This document shows positions 41,021-49,730 of a DNA stretch of 64,000 nt, piece after piece. Within the stretch, counting starts at the first letter, position 1. The number at the start of each line of letters is the position of its first letter. The DNA is from Caballeronia sp. INDeC2. Its GTDB lineage: Bacteria; Pseudomonadota; Gammaproteobacteria; Burkholderiales; Burkholderiaceae. The stretch is taken from NCBI RefSeq assembly GCF_023631325.1, contig NZ_JALQDG010000010.1, positions 1 through 64,000 on the forward strand, read 5' to 3'. The notes under the pieces were generated by a model, which was not told the origin of the DNA, ran no database searches, and was given only the letters and a program-made list of their open reading frames with translations. The translations under genes were made by a program, and so were the position numbers.

Positions 41021-41845
41021 TCAAAGCTTCTCGGTTTCCCCGCTCTTCGGCTGCCACTTCATGAGCCGCCGCTCGATAAGCGCGACGAGGCCGTCGAGCA
41101 CCAGCGCGAACGCGGTCAGCACGAGGATTCCTGCGAACACGGTGTTGATGTCGAAGGTGCCTTCGGCCTGCAAGATCAGATAGCCGACGCCACGCGCCGA
41201 GCCAAGATACTCGCCCACCACCGAGCCGACGAAGGCAAGCCCCACCGACGTATGCAAGCTGGAAAACACCCAGCTCGTCGCGCTCGGCAAATAGACATGC
41301 CGCAGCAGTTGCCTGCGATTCGCGCCGAGCATGCGCGCATTCGCGAGCACGACGGGGCTCACTTCCTTCACGCCCTGATAGACGTTGAAGAACACGATGA
41401 AAAACACGAGCGTCACGCCGAGCGCGACCTTCGACCAGATGCCGAGTCCGAACCACACTGCGAAGATCGGCGCGAGAATCACGCGCGGCATCGAGTTGGC
41501 GGCCTTGATGTAGGGATCGAGAAGCGCGCTCGTCGTCGGTGCGAGCGCGAGCCACAGGCCCACACCCAGCCCGAACACGGTGCCGATCACGAACGCCAGC
41601 ACCGTTTCGATCAGCGTCACCCACAAATGGATGTAGATCTCGCCACCCGTGAACCACTCCCAGATGCGCACGAGCACCTTCTGAGGCTCGCCGAAGAAGA
41701 ACGCGGCCTTGTTGGCGTCGTCGAAATAGAAAGGCGGCAGGAGCGTCGGGCTCGTCAGCACGTACCACAGCACGAAGCACGCGAGCAGCAGCAACCATTG
41801 CCACACGATGAGATTGGCGCGATTCGGGCGCAGCTTGTTCCACAT
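41021..41845 (-). CDS. ABC transporter permease (SsuC/TauC type)
   Basis: A 274-residue inner membrane permease with about six hydrophobic segments and the binding-protein-dependent signature region (LGANRRQLLRHVYLPSATSWVFSS, about residues 185-208), where EAA-loop contacts with the ATPase are made. Best match by character is the nitrate/sulfonate/taurine importer group. It is the last gene of the run, 12 bp after the ATPase gene. Confidence 0.9.
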   Translation of the reverse strand: MWNKLRPNRANLIVWQWLLLLACFVLWYVLTSPTLLPPFYFDDANKAAFFFGEPQKVLVRIWEWFTGGEIYIHLWVTLIETVLAFVIGTVFGLGVGLWLALAPTTSALLDPYIKAANSMPRVILAPIFAVWFGLGIWSKVALGVTLVFFIVFFNVYQGVKEVSPVVLANARMLGANRRQLLRHVYLPSATSWVFSSLHTSVGLAFVGSVVGEYLGSARGVGYLILQAEGTFDINTVFAGILVLTAFALVLDGLVALIERRLMKWQPKSGETEKL

Positions 41846-41857
41846 GATCGTATTGTC

Positions 41858-42685
41858 TTATTCGGCGGCCGGCTTCAGCTGCTGCTGATAGCCCTTCAAC
41901 ACTTCCTCGCGCAGCACGCCCCAGATCTGCGCATGCAGTTCGACGAAGCGCGGATGCGTGCGGATCTCGGCGACATCGCGCGGACGCGGCAGATCGATCG
42001 CGAATTCGCCGATCGGATGCGTGCCCGGCCCCGCCGCCAGCACGACGACGCGATCGGACATCGAGATCGCCTCGTCGAGATCGTGCGTGATGAAGAGCAC
42101 GGCCTTGCGCTTCGCGGCCCACAGGTCGAGCAGCTCGTTTTCCATGAGCTGACGTGTTTGAATGTCCAGCGCGGAGAACGGCTCGTCCATCAGGATGATG
42201 TCGGGATCGAGGATGAGCGTCTGCGCCATCGCGACGCGCTTTCTCATGCCGCCCGACAGTTGATGCGGATAACGATCGCCGAAGCCGCCGAGACCCACGC
42301 GCTTTAGCCACTCCTCGCCGCGCGCATCGGCTTCCGCCTTCGGCACGCCCCGGAACACGAGGCCGGCCGTCACGTTGTCGAGCGCCGAGCGCCAGGGCAT
42401 GAGCGCATCGGCCTGGAACATGTAGCCCGCGCGCCGGTTGATGCCCGCAAGCGTCTCGCCGAACACGCTCACCGTGCCCGACGAGGGCTCGAGCAGCCCC
42501 GCCGACACGTTGAGCAGCGTGGACTTGCCGCAGCCGGTCGGCCCGACGACAGACACGAACTCGCCCGGCGCGATCGCGAGGCTCGTATTGAGGACCGCGG
42601 TGTAGGGATCCTTGCGACTCTCACGCGACGAGAACGTGCAGGTGACATCGTGCAGCGCGAGCGCGGGTTTCGAAGTCGACGACAT
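41858..42685 (-). CDS. ABC transporter ATP-binding protein (SsuB/TauB type)
   Basis: A 275-residue ATPase with Walker A GPTGCGKST (about residues 49-57), signature LSGGMRKRVAMAQ, Walker B IILMDEPFSALD and the switch His (LFITHDLDEA). It energises import with the adjacent permease and binding protein. It lies 3 bp after the binding-protein gene, so the two are translated together. Confidence 0.94.
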   Translation of the reverse strand: MSSTSKPALALHDVTCTFSSRESRKDPYTAVLNTSLAIAPGEFVSVVGPTGCGKSTLLNVSAGLLEPSSGTVSVFGETLAGINRRAGYMFQADALMPWRSALDNVTAGLVFRGVPKAEADARGEEWLKRVGLGGFGDRYPHQLSGGMRKRVAMAQTLILDPDIILMDEPFSALDIQTRQLMENELLDLWAAKRKAVLFITHDLDEAISMSDRVVVLAAGPGTHPIGEFAIDLPRPRDVAEIRTHPRFVELHAQIWGVLREEVLKGYQQQLKPAAE

Positions 42686-42688
42686 CGG

Positions 42689-43726
42689 TCAGACCTTGAC
42701 GCTGACGAGCGCCTTCTTGACGAAGTCGTTCGTCCAGGTCTTCGACAAGTCGATCGGCTTGCCCTTTACGGTTTCGTCGAAGGCTTGCAGCGTCTTGAGC
42801 GAGGTCGCGGGACCGTCGGCGGGCATCAAGCCGTCCGGTGACAGCGCTTCCTTCACGTGCTGCCACGAGTCGAGATAGAGCGCGCGATCGCCGAGCAGAT
42901 AATTTTCCGGCACGGTCGAAATCAGATCCTTGCCCGATGCCGCCTGCAGCCATTTCAGCGCGCGCACCATCGCGTTGGTGAGCGCCTGCGTCGTGTTCGG
43001 GTTCTTCGTGATGAAACTCTGCGATGCATACAGGCAGCCCGCCGGCATGTTGCCGCCGAACACCTTCACGGTATCGGCGAGCGTGCGCGTGTCAGAGACG
43101 ATGCGGATATCGCCCGCGCGGTCGAGCTTGGTCATCACCGGATCGAGATTGGCGATGGCGTCGATCTGGCCGGATTGCAGCGCGGCGATCGCGCCCGCCC
43201 CCGCGCCCACGCCGATGAACGAGACATCGGTCGCCTTCAGCCCGGCCTGCGCGAGTACGAAGCTCGCCATGATCGACGTCGACGAACCCGGCGCCGTCAC
43301 GCCGATCTTCTTGCCCTTCAGGTCCGCGACCGACTTGTAGTTCGGCATCGCCTTCTTCGACACCGCGAGCACGATCTGTGGCGCGCGTCCTTGCAGAACG
43401 AACTCGCGGAAGTACTGATTCTTCGCCTGCAACAGGAGCGTGTGCTCGAACGCCCCGGAGACCACGTCCGCGCTGCCGCCGACCGCCGCCTGCAACGCCT
43501 TCGCACCGCCGGCGAAATCGGCGATTTCGACCTCGAGCCCTTCGTCCTTGAAGTAGTTGCGGCGCTCCGCGATCGTGAGCGGCAGATAGTAGAAGAGATT
43601 CTTGCCGCCGACCGCGACCGATACCTTGGCCTGCTCCGGCTTTGCCTGCCCAAACGCGAGCGGCATGGCCGACCACGCCCCGGTCGCGAGCGCGGCGCCG
43701 CTCGCGATGAACGTTCTGCGTTTCAT
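42689..43726 (-). CDS. ABC transporter substrate-binding protein (SsuA/NMT1-like)
   Basis: A 345-residue periplasmic protein. The N-terminus MKRRTFIASGAALATGAWSA carries a twin-arginine KRRTF pattern, so Tat export is plausible. The mature part (VSVAVGGKNLFYYLPLTIAERR, VADLKGKKIGVTAPGSSTS) matches the SsuA/THI5 periplasmic binding fold. The ligand is unknown; similar proteins bind sulfonates, pyrimidine precursors or aromatic acids. It lies 40 bp after the CoA transferase gene. Confidence 0.9.
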   Translation of the reverse strand: MKRRTFIASGAALATGAWSAMPLAFGQAKPEQAKVSVAVGGKNLFYYLPLTIAERRNYFKDEGLEVEIADFAGGAKALQAAVGGSADVVSGAFEHTLLLQAKNQYFREFVLQGRAPQIVLAVSKKAMPNYKSVADLKGKKIGVTAPGSSTSIMASFVLAQAGLKATDVSFIGVGAGAGAIAALQSGQIDAIANLDPVMTKLDRAGDIRIVSDTRTLADTVKVFGGNMPAGCLYASQSFITKNPNTTQALTNAMVRALKWLQAASGKDLISTVPENYLLGDRALYLDSWQHVKEALSPDGLMPADGPATSLKTLQAFDETVKGKPIDLSKTWTNDFVKKALVSVKV

Positions 43727-43766
43727 CGTCTTTGTCTCCTTGGAATTCTTGTTGTCTGCGAACGCG

Positions 43767-44972
43767 TCAGATCACCTTGGCGTCCCGCAGCCGCGCAATA
43801 TCGTCGGCATCATACCCGAGCGTTTGAAGTACTTCATCCGTGTGTTCACCGAGTCGCGGACCGAGCCAGCGCGTTTCACCCGGCGTGTCCGAGAGCTTCG
43901 GCGTGACGTTCGGCAACGTGATGTCCTTGCCGTCCTGCCACGGAAAGCGTTGCAGCATCTGACGCGCGATGTATTGCGGATCGGTGAACATGTCGGCGAC
44001 GCTGTAGATGCGCCCGGCCGGCACGTCGGCGGCGTTGAGCACGGCGAGCGCCTCGTCGATGCTGCGCGTCGCGAGCCACGCGGCGATGGCGTCGTCGATT
44101 TCCTTCGTGCGCGGCACCCGGCCGTCGTTCGAGGCGAGCGCGGGATCGTCGGCGAGGTCCGCGCGATCGATCGCGTTCATGAGGCGCTTGAAGATCGGAT
44201 CGCTGTTGCCGCCGATCACGATGCTGCCGTCGCGGCACGGATACGTGTTCGACGGCACGATGCCCGGCAGCGACGCGCCGGTGCGCTCGCGCACCATGCC
44301 GTACACGCCGTATTCCGGCACCACGCTCTCCATCATGTTGAAAACGGCTTCGTACAGCGCGACATCGACGACCTGCCCCTTGTCGCCGTTTACTTGCCGA
44401 TGATGCAACGCCATCAGCGCGCCGATCACGCCATGCAGCGCTGCGATCGAATCGCCGATGGAAATGCCGATGCGCGGCGGCGGCAGTTCCGGGTAGCCGG
44501 TGATGTGCCGCAAGCCGCCCATCGATTCGGCGATCGCGCCGAATCCCGGCCGGTCGCGATACGGCCCGGTCTGGCCGTAACCGGAGAGCCGCACCATCAC
44601 GAGACCGGGATTCTCGGCCGACAGCACTTCGTAGCCGAGCCCGAGCTTTTCGAGCAGACCGGGCCGGAAGTTCTCGACGACGATATCGGCTTCCTTCGCG
44701 AGCCGCCGCACGATTTCCTTGCCTTCCTCGGCCTTGAGATTGACCGTCACCGATTTCTTGTTGCGTGCCTGCACCGCCCACCAGAGCGACGTACCGCCCA
44801 CTTCGGGATAAAGCTTGCGCCACTTGCGCAGCGGATCGCCGCCGTTCGGGTCCTCGATCTTGATGACGTCGGCGCCGAATTCGCCCATGAAGCGCGCGGC
44901 GAACGGGCCGGCTATGAGCGTGCCGAGTTCCAGCACCTTGACGCCGGCGAGTGGTCCCGTCGTTGCGCTCAT
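43767..44972 (-). CDS. CaiB/BaiF family (class III) CoA transferase
   Basis: A 401-residue family III CoA transferase, moving CoA between carboxylic acids. The N-terminus GPLAGVKVLELGTLIAGPFAARFMGEFGADVIKIE is the family hallmark. The catalytic Asp is probably in GISIGDSIAALHGV (about residue 168). AAGGAG precedes the ATG at 44972 by about 10 nt, excluding the longer frame. It sits 29 bp after DUF1653 and 40 bp before an importer binding protein, so it may activate the imported acid. Substrate unknown. Confidence 0.92.
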   Translation of the reverse strand: MSATTGPLAGVKVLELGTLIAGPFAARFMGEFGADVIKIEDPNGGDPLRKWRKLYPEVGGTSLWWAVQARNKKSVTVNLKAEEGKEIVRRLAKEADIVVENFRPGLLEKLGLGYEVLSAENPGLVMVRLSGYGQTGPYRDRPGFGAIAESMGGLRHITGYPELPPPRIGISIGDSIAALHGVIGALMALHHRQVNGDKGQVVDVALYEAVFNMMESVVPEYGVYGMVRERTGASLPGIVPSNTYPCRDGSIVIGGNSDPIFKRLMNAIDRADLADDPALASNDGRVPRTKEIDDAIAAWLATRSIDEALAVLNAADVPAGRIYSVADMFTDPQYIARQMLQRFPWQDGKDITLPNVTPKLSDTPGETRWLGPRLGEHTDEVLQTLGYDADDIARLRDAKVI

Positions 44973-45001
44973 GGATGCGTCTCCTTTATTTGCTGGTTCT
45001 T

Positions 45002-45226
45002 TTAAAGCGGAATGTCGAGCGGTTTGAAACGTGGCGTGCCGTCGGCGAGCGTCTCGTTGAACATCGTGGCCGGACGCACCCACAAGCCGCGTTCGTGCGG
45101 CCACAGATGTTCGTAGACGATCATGGCTTCCTCGGTTTCCGAGTGCCGCGCGACGCCGATCACGCGATAGAGACCGCCCTTGTAGTGACGGTGAGTCGCG
45201 AGCGCGAGAGCTTCGGTTTCTGTCAT
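45002..45226 (-). CDS. DUF1653 domain protein
   Basis: A 74-residue protein with the DUF1653 core: HRHYKGGLYRVIGVARHSETEEAMIVYEHLW and GLWVRPATMFNE. The function is unknown; the fold is a small SH3-like barrel in related proteins (from memory). AGGA about 11 nt before the ATG at 45226 supports that start over the longer frame. It lies between recR and the CoA transferase gene on the same strand. Confidence 0.88.
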   Translation of the reverse strand: MTETEALALATHRHYKGGLYRVIGVARHSETEEAMIVYEHLWPHERGLWVRPATMFNETLADGTPRFKPLDIPL

Positions 45227-45260
45227 CGGTAATGTCCTGCTGATGGTCGCGTTCAGACGT

Positions 45261-45857
45261 TCAGACCGAGCGGCGATCGAGCATCGCGCGCGCGATCGTG
45301 CCCGCATCGACATATTCGAGCTCGCCGCCGACGGGCACGCCCCGCGCGAGCCGCGTCACCTTCAGCCCTTTCGACTTGAGCGTCTGCGCGAGATAGTGTG
45401 CGGTCGCCTCGCCTTCGTTTGTGAAGTTGGTGGCGAGCACCACTTCCTGCACCACGCCGTCGAGGGCGCGATTGATGAGCCGCTCGAAGTGGATTTCCTT
45501 CGGCCCGATGCCGTCGAGCGGGCTCAGGCGCCCCATCAGCACGAAATAGAGCCCGCGATACGTGAGCGTCTGCTCGAGCATGATCTGATCGGCGGGCGTC
45601 TCGACGACGCACAGCAAGGCCGCGTCGCGTTCTTCGTCGCTGCAGACTTCGCAGATTTCAGCTTCGGTGAAGGTGTTGCACTTCTCGCAGTGCTTCAGAT
45701 GCTCGGTCGCGAACAGAAGCGAAGCGCCGAGCTTTTCGGCGCCCGCGCGGTCGTGCTGCATCAGGTGATACGCCATGCGCTGCGCCGACTTCGGTCCGAC
45801 GCCGGGCAGCGCGCGCAGCGCCTCGACGAGCGCCGACAGGGCGGAAGGTTGTTTCAT
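45261..45857 (-). CDS. recR: Recombination mediator protein RecR
   Basis: Part of the RecFOR pathway that loads RecA at gaps. The helix-hairpin-helix ([14 protein letters not shown], about residues 17-30), a four-cysteine zinc motif ([16 protein letters not shown], about 57-72) and a Toprim domain are present. Length 198 is standard. It follows ybaB by 40 bp in the conserved dnaX-ybaB-recR order. Confidence 0.97.
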   Translation of the reverse strand: MKQPSALSALVEALRALPGVGPKSAQRMAYHLMQHDRAGAEKLGASLLFATEHLKHCEKCNTFTEAEICEVCSDEERDAALLCVVETPADQIMLEQTLTYRGLYFVLMGRLSPLDGIGPKEIHFERLINRALDGVVQEVVLATNFTNEGEATAHYLAQTLKSKGLKVTRLARGVPVGGELEYVDAGTIARAMLDRRSV

Positions 45858-45897
45858 GTGTCCTCATGACGCGCCGAATGTGCTTCGGCGCGCGCGG

Positions 45898-46224
45898 TTA
45901 GAACGGCAGCTTGAAACCCGGCGGCATCGGCATGCCGGCCGTCATGCCGCTCATCTTCTCTTGCGTGGTGGCCTCGGCCTTGCGCACGGCGTCGTTGAAC
46001 GCGGCGGCGACGAGGTCTTCGAGCATGTCCTTATCGTCGGCAAGCAGGCTCGGGTCGATCTGCACGCGGCGCACGTCGTTCTTGCAGGTCATGGTCACTT
46101 TCACGAGACCGGCGCCGGACTGGCCCTCGACCTCGATCTGCGCGAGCTGATCCTGCATCTTCTTCATGTTTTCCTGCATCTGCTGGGCCTGTTTCATCAG
46201 CCCGGCGAGTTGGTTCTTCATCAT
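45898..46224 (-). CDS. YbaB/EbfC family nucleoid-associated protein
   Basis: A 108-residue DNA-binding protein with the family features: N-terminal helix [23 protein letters not shown], then [25 protein letters not shown] and a C-terminal [11 protein letters not shown]. Start at 46224 or the next codon (MMKNQ). It lies between dnaX and recR. Confidence 0.95.
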   Translation of the reverse strand: MMKNQLAGLMKQAQQMQENMKKMQDQLAQIEVEGQSGAGLVKVTMTCKNDVRRVQIDPSLLADDKDMLEDLVAAAFNDAVRKAEATTQEKMSGMTAGMPMPPGFKLPF

Positions 46225-46308
46225 GGTTCGGCTCCTTACTGGAAAACGTGTGGCGAAAGCGAGCGCGACACGCGCGCCCGAAATTCAGTGGCTAAGCGCG
46301 GCGTCGAT

Positions 46309-48540
46309 TCATGACGGGTTCGCGCCCGATGCGGAGATCGGCTTGATCGAACCCTGCACGATGCTCGCGCCGAAATCGCGGATCAGCGACTGCACGAACG
46401 GATCCTGCTTGATTTCCTGCTCGGCTTCCTGCTGGCGTCGCGCGCGGTCGGCGGCATCGAGCGCGGCGGCGGTGCGGCGCACGGGCGCGACATTGACGCT
46501 GACTTCGATCGCGCGTCCGAGCTTTTCGGCAAGCGCAGCCTTGAGCTTCGTGACGTGGGAGGTGTCGGTGTACATCTGCACGGCGACCGCGAGCGTGACA
46601 GAATTCGCGTCGCACGCGGTCAGTTCGCTGTTGAACGCGAGCTGAAAGGCGACGCCCTTCAAGGGCAGATCGACGGCGAGCGCGGGCCATTCGACCGACA
46701 CGCCGAGCGCATCGAGCGGCACCGCGGGCGGCAGCGGCGTCGTATCCATGACGGGCGCGGGCTTCGCTACGGGCTTCGCGGCTGGCTCGGCGCCGAAGCG
46801 CATGTCGTCGGGACCGCTGTCGAAGGCGGGCACGAAGCCGTCGTCCTGCGGCATGAAATATTCGTCTTCGGATCCTGCCGGCGGATAGTCGTCGGGCGGC
46901 ATGTCTTCCCACGGCGGCACGACGACGCCTGACTTTCCGGCCGCGGGTTTCGGCTCGGAGGCGGCGGGCGCTGCCGGTGCGCGGCGAGGCGTGGGCACCT
47001 GGACTTGTGCAGCGGGTTTCGCGACGGCTTTGGGCACTGCCGGGGCCGGCGCTTGCGCAGCCGGTGCGCGTGCACCTCGGTCCGATGAAAGACGCATGCC
47101 GGCGCTGCGCAGCACCTCGAGCGCGGCGCGTGCGCCGCCTGCCGCGCGCGACGCCGCGGCCTCGGGCTGCTTGAATTCGGATACGCGCGAGTTTGCAGGC
47201 GCGGCTTCCTCCACGGTTTGCCGCGCGGCGCTGGCCACCGGCGCGGGTTTTGCAGGGACGGGCTCGATCGTTTCGACGACCGGCGGCGTCTCTTTCGCCT
47301 CGACGACGACGTTTTCCGCAGGAGGCGTCGGCGCCTTCGCCACCGGCGCGGGCGCAGGCGCGATCGCGCGCTCGGCCATTGCGCCCGCGAGCGCCGCGGT
47401 GCGCGCGGGCTTCGCGCCTGTCGGCCCGCTCACGACAAGGCCGCCGCCCGGCCCGCTCGCCGGCTCGAACGCGAGCATGCGCAGCAGCGTCATTGTGAAG
47501 CCGGCGTATTCATCGGGCGCGAGACCCAGTTCGCTGCGCCCGACCGTGGCAATCTGATAGAAAAGCTGCACCTGCTCGGCGAAAAGTATGTCGGCGAATC
47601 GGCGAATATCCGCGGCTTCCGGCCACTCATCCAGCACCGACGACGGCGCGAACTGCGCCCATGCGATGCGATGCAGGAGACTCGCGAGATCCTGCAGCGC
47701 GGTCGAAAAGGACAGGCTGCGCAACGCCATTTCGTCAGCGATCGCGAGCACGCCGGGACCGTCGCCAGCGGCAAGCGCATCGATGAGGCGGATGAGATAG
47801 CTTTGATCGAGCGCGCCGAGCATGCCGCGCACGGCTTCCTCGGTCACTTGATTGGCCGAATAGGCGATGGCCTGATCGGTCAGCGACAGCGCATCGCGCA
47901 TGCTGCCGTCCGCCGCGCGCGACAGAAGACGCAGCGCCTGCGACTCGAACGCGATGTTCTCCTGCTGAAGAATGTTCTCCAGATGCGACACGATATGCCC
48001 CGCCGGCATCTGCTTCAGATTGAACTGCAGGCAGCGCGAGAGCACGGTAACCGGAATCTTCTGCGGATCGGTCGTCGCGAGAATGAACTTCACATGCGGC
48101 GGCGGCTCCTCGAGCGTCTTCAACATCGCGTTGAAAGCGTGGTTCGTGAGCATGTGCACTTCGTCGATCATATAGACCTTGAAGCGTGCATCGACGGGTG
48201 CGTACACCGCGCGTTCAAGCAGCGCGGCCATTTCGTCGACACCGCGATTGCTCGCCGCGTCCATTTCGACGTAATCGACGAAGCGGCCTTCGTCGATTTC
48301 CCGGCACGCGCGACACACGCCGCACGGCTTCGAAGTCACGCCGGTTTCACAATTGAGCGCCTTCGCGAAGATGCGCGATAGCGTCGTCTTGCCGACGCCG
48401 CGCGTGCCCGTGAAGAGATACGCGTGATGCAGGCGGCCGCCGTCGAGCGCGTGCGTGAGCGCACGAACGACGTGCTCCTGGCCGACGAGCGACTCGAACG
48501 ATTTCGGCCGCCATTTGCGTGCGAGAACTTGATAGGTCAT
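46309..48540 (-). CDS. dnaX: DNA polymerase III subunit gamma/tau
   Basis: The clamp-loader ATPase of the replisome. It begins MTYQVLARKWRPKSFESLVGQ. Walker A GTRGVGKTT lies at about residue 44-52, a zinc motif (CETGVTSKPCGVC) at about 64-76, and DEVHML follows. A Pro/Ala/Lys-rich linker leads to a C-terminal tau-like domain. Length is 743 from the ATG at 48540; the upstream frame is not conserved. I noticed no A-AAA-AAG slip site like that of E. coli, so a separate gamma form is not predicted. Confidence 0.96.
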   Translation of the reverse strand: MTYQVLARKWRPKSFESLVGQEHVVRALTHALDGGRLHHAYLFTGTRGVGKTTLSRIFAKALNCETGVTSKPCGVCRACREIDEGRFVDYVEMDAASNRGVDEMAALLERAVYAPVDARFKVYMIDEVHMLTNHAFNAMLKTLEEPPPHVKFILATTDPQKIPVTVLSRCLQFNLKQMPAGHIVSHLENILQQENIAFESQALRLLSRAADGSMRDALSLTDQAIAYSANQVTEEAVRGMLGALDQSYLIRLIDALAAGDGPGVLAIADEMALRSLSFSTALQDLASLLHRIAWAQFAPSSVLDEWPEAADIRRFADILFAEQVQLFYQIATVGRSELGLAPDEYAGFTMTLLRMLAFEPASGPGGGLVVSGPTGAKPARTAALAGAMAERAIAPAPAPVAKAPTPPAENVVVEAKETPPVVETIEPVPAKPAPVASAARQTVEEAAPANSRVSEFKQPEAAASRAAGGARAALEVLRSAGMRLSSDRGARAPAAQAPAPAVPKAVAKPAAQVQVPTPRRAPAAPAASEPKPAAGKSGVVVPPWEDMPPDDYPPAGSEDEYFMPQDDGFVPAFDSGPDDMRFGAEPAAKPVAKPAPVMDTTPLPPAVPLDALGVSVEWPALAVDLPLKGVAFQLAFNSELTACDANSVTLAVAVQMYTDTSHVTKLKAALAEKLGRAIEVSVNVAPVRRTAAALDAADRARRQQEAEQEIKQDPFVQSLIRDFGASIVQGSIKPISASGANPS

Positions 48541-48705
48541 GCGCGAAATTGTATCAGCAACGACCTTGCGCAAACGCCGCTCCAAAAGGCCGCCAAGGCG
48601 TACGAACGAGGGGTCCACACGCACGAAAACGCGCCCGCGGCGACGCGCAGTACAGAGGACGAATCAGGGAAAACGAGAGAGGGACGACGGAAGAAAAGCG
48701 GAAGG

Positions 48706-48803
48706 TGACGAGCCCGACCCTCGGCACTGGTGGAAAGCGGCTGTGGCTGCTTCGTTCCCGACCTGACCAGGTTGACCGCGCCACCATGCGAGGAGGCCCG
48801 TCA
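48706..48803 (-). ncRNA. ffs: 4.5S signal recognition particle RNA (small bacterial type)
   Basis: On the minus strand the conserved core GGTCAGGTCGGGAACGAAGC (the Ffh-binding loop region) is followed by AGCC. The ends pair: ACGGGCC near 48801-48795 with GGCTCGT at 48714-48708. A length of about 98 nt fits the small SRP RNA. With Ffh it targets membrane proteins to the Sec translocon. The exact ends are approximate. It lies about 165 bp upstream of dnaX on the same strand; the intervening part holds no visible gene. Confidence 0.93.
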
Positions 48804-48809
48804 CGTTGA

Positions 48810-48818
48810 ATCATACCA
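48810..48818 (-). promoter_or_regulatory. Extended -10 promoter of ffs
   Basis: TGGTATGAT on the minus strand is a TGn-type extended -10. It ends 6-7 bp before the inferred 5' end of the SRP RNA, which supports both calls. No clear -35 hexamer is present. Confidence 0.6.
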
Positions 48819-49131
48819 CGGGGTCGTCCACGCCCGGAAGGCGCGGTGAGTGCGCGGCCTTCGCGACGCCCTCTTGCGCTTCGTGTTTTCGGCCTCAAAT
48901 GCGCCCTATCGGCACCCGGCGACGGATAGCAAAGTAGGCTAAGATGACATTTGAATAACCCGGATGTGGTGCATTTTGCCCTTCCTCGGATCATTCGCCG
49001 CCGTTCGCGGGCCGTTGTGGCGCACGACGTGCGGGCCGAATCTGCCCGTTGGCGACGAAAATTTTTTCAGTTTTGGTGTATCGTGGCGAGCATTCAAACG
49101 CGGGCCTCGAAACAATAGAGGTATTCAGACA

Positions 49132-49458
49132 ATGAGCGAATCAATCAAGCACATCAGTGACGCTTCTTTCGAACAGGATGTCGTCAAGTCGGATAAACCG
49201 GTCCTGCTCGATTTCTGGGCGGAGTGGTGCGGTCCGTGCAAAATGATTGCCCCGATCCTCGACGAAGTCGCGAAGGATTATGGCGATCGCCTGCAAATCG
49301 CGAAGATCAACGTGGACGAGCATCAATCGACGCCGGTTAAGTTCGGCGTGCGCGGCATCCCCACGCTGATCCTCTTCAAGAACGGCGCAGTTGCCGCGCA
49401 GAAGGTCGGCGCATTGTCCAAGTCGCAATTGACCGCGTTCCTCGACAGCAACCTGTAA
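49132..49458 (+). CDS. trxA: Thioredoxin
   Basis: A 108-residue thioredoxin with the redox active site [10 protein letters not shown] (Cys about 33 and 36) and the cis-Pro loop [10 protein letters not shown]. It reduces disulfides in cytoplasmic proteins. The ATG at 49132 ([14 protein letters not shown]) begins the conserved sequence; the upstream frame does not. The leader from the ffs region (48820-49131) shows no gene. rho follows on the same strand, as in many proteobacteria. Confidence 0.98.
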   Translation: MSESIKHISDASFEQDVVKSDKPVLLDFWAEWCGPCKMIAPILDEVAKDYGDRLQIAKINVDEHQSTPVKFGVRGIPTLILFKNGAVAAQKVGALSKSQLTAFLDSNL

Positions 49459-49550
49459 CGGCATCATCGGCGGGCGTCGGCATTAGCTGACGTTCGTCTC
49501 TGGCATTCGCAGCGCCGCATCGACATAACCGAGAAGCGCGACCTGAATGC

Positions 49551-49580
49551 AGCCGATGTTGTCACGCGACAACATCGGCT
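49551..49580. repeat. Perfect 13-bp inverted repeat between trxA and rho
   Basis: AGCCGATGTTGTC (49551-49563) and GACAACATCGGCT (49568-49580) are perfect complements around ACGC. No T-tract follows on either strand, so it is not a classical terminator. It lies 92 bp after trxA and about 150 bp before rho. Apart from this and the rho promoter candidate, the 272-bp gap holds no gene. Confidence 0.6.
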
Positions 49581-49621
49581 GAAAGCCCCGCCCAAAGCCC
49601 ACCCGAGGCCCGCGTGGCGTG

Positions 49622-49630
49622 TGCTATGCT
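49622..49630 (+). promoter_or_regulatory. Candidate extended -10 for rho
   Basis: TGCTATGCT (TGn plus TATGCT) runs into an overlapping TAGAAT at 49630-49635. Either gives a leader of about 90 nt before the rho ATG. No clear -35. Confidence 0.35.
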
Positions 49631-49730
49631 AGAATCACAAGAGTTCAAGAAGTATTAAGTCTCGAGCGGTTCCGCTCACCTCTTCTCCCAAATCTTTCTG
49701 TCGCACCTCTCTCCCCGGCGGGAAATCCGT

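Noticed and set aside
40328..42307. A 659-codon plus-strand frame
   Set aside because: Antisense to the ABC transporter genes and the GT9 gene; His/Arg/Glu-rich with no domain.
45903..46165. Plus-strand short frames over ybaB
   Set aside because: Shadows of the YbaB family gene on the opposite strand.
48424..48809. Plus-strand frames across the dnaX upstream region
   Set aside because: The region is occupied by the 4.5S RNA on the minus strand; the frames are Arg/Lys-rich and unlike any family.
49664..49677. GAGCGG-TT-CCGCTC palindrome in the rho leader
   Set aside because: Its 2-base centre is too small for a stable RNA hairpin and short GC palindromes are frequent here.
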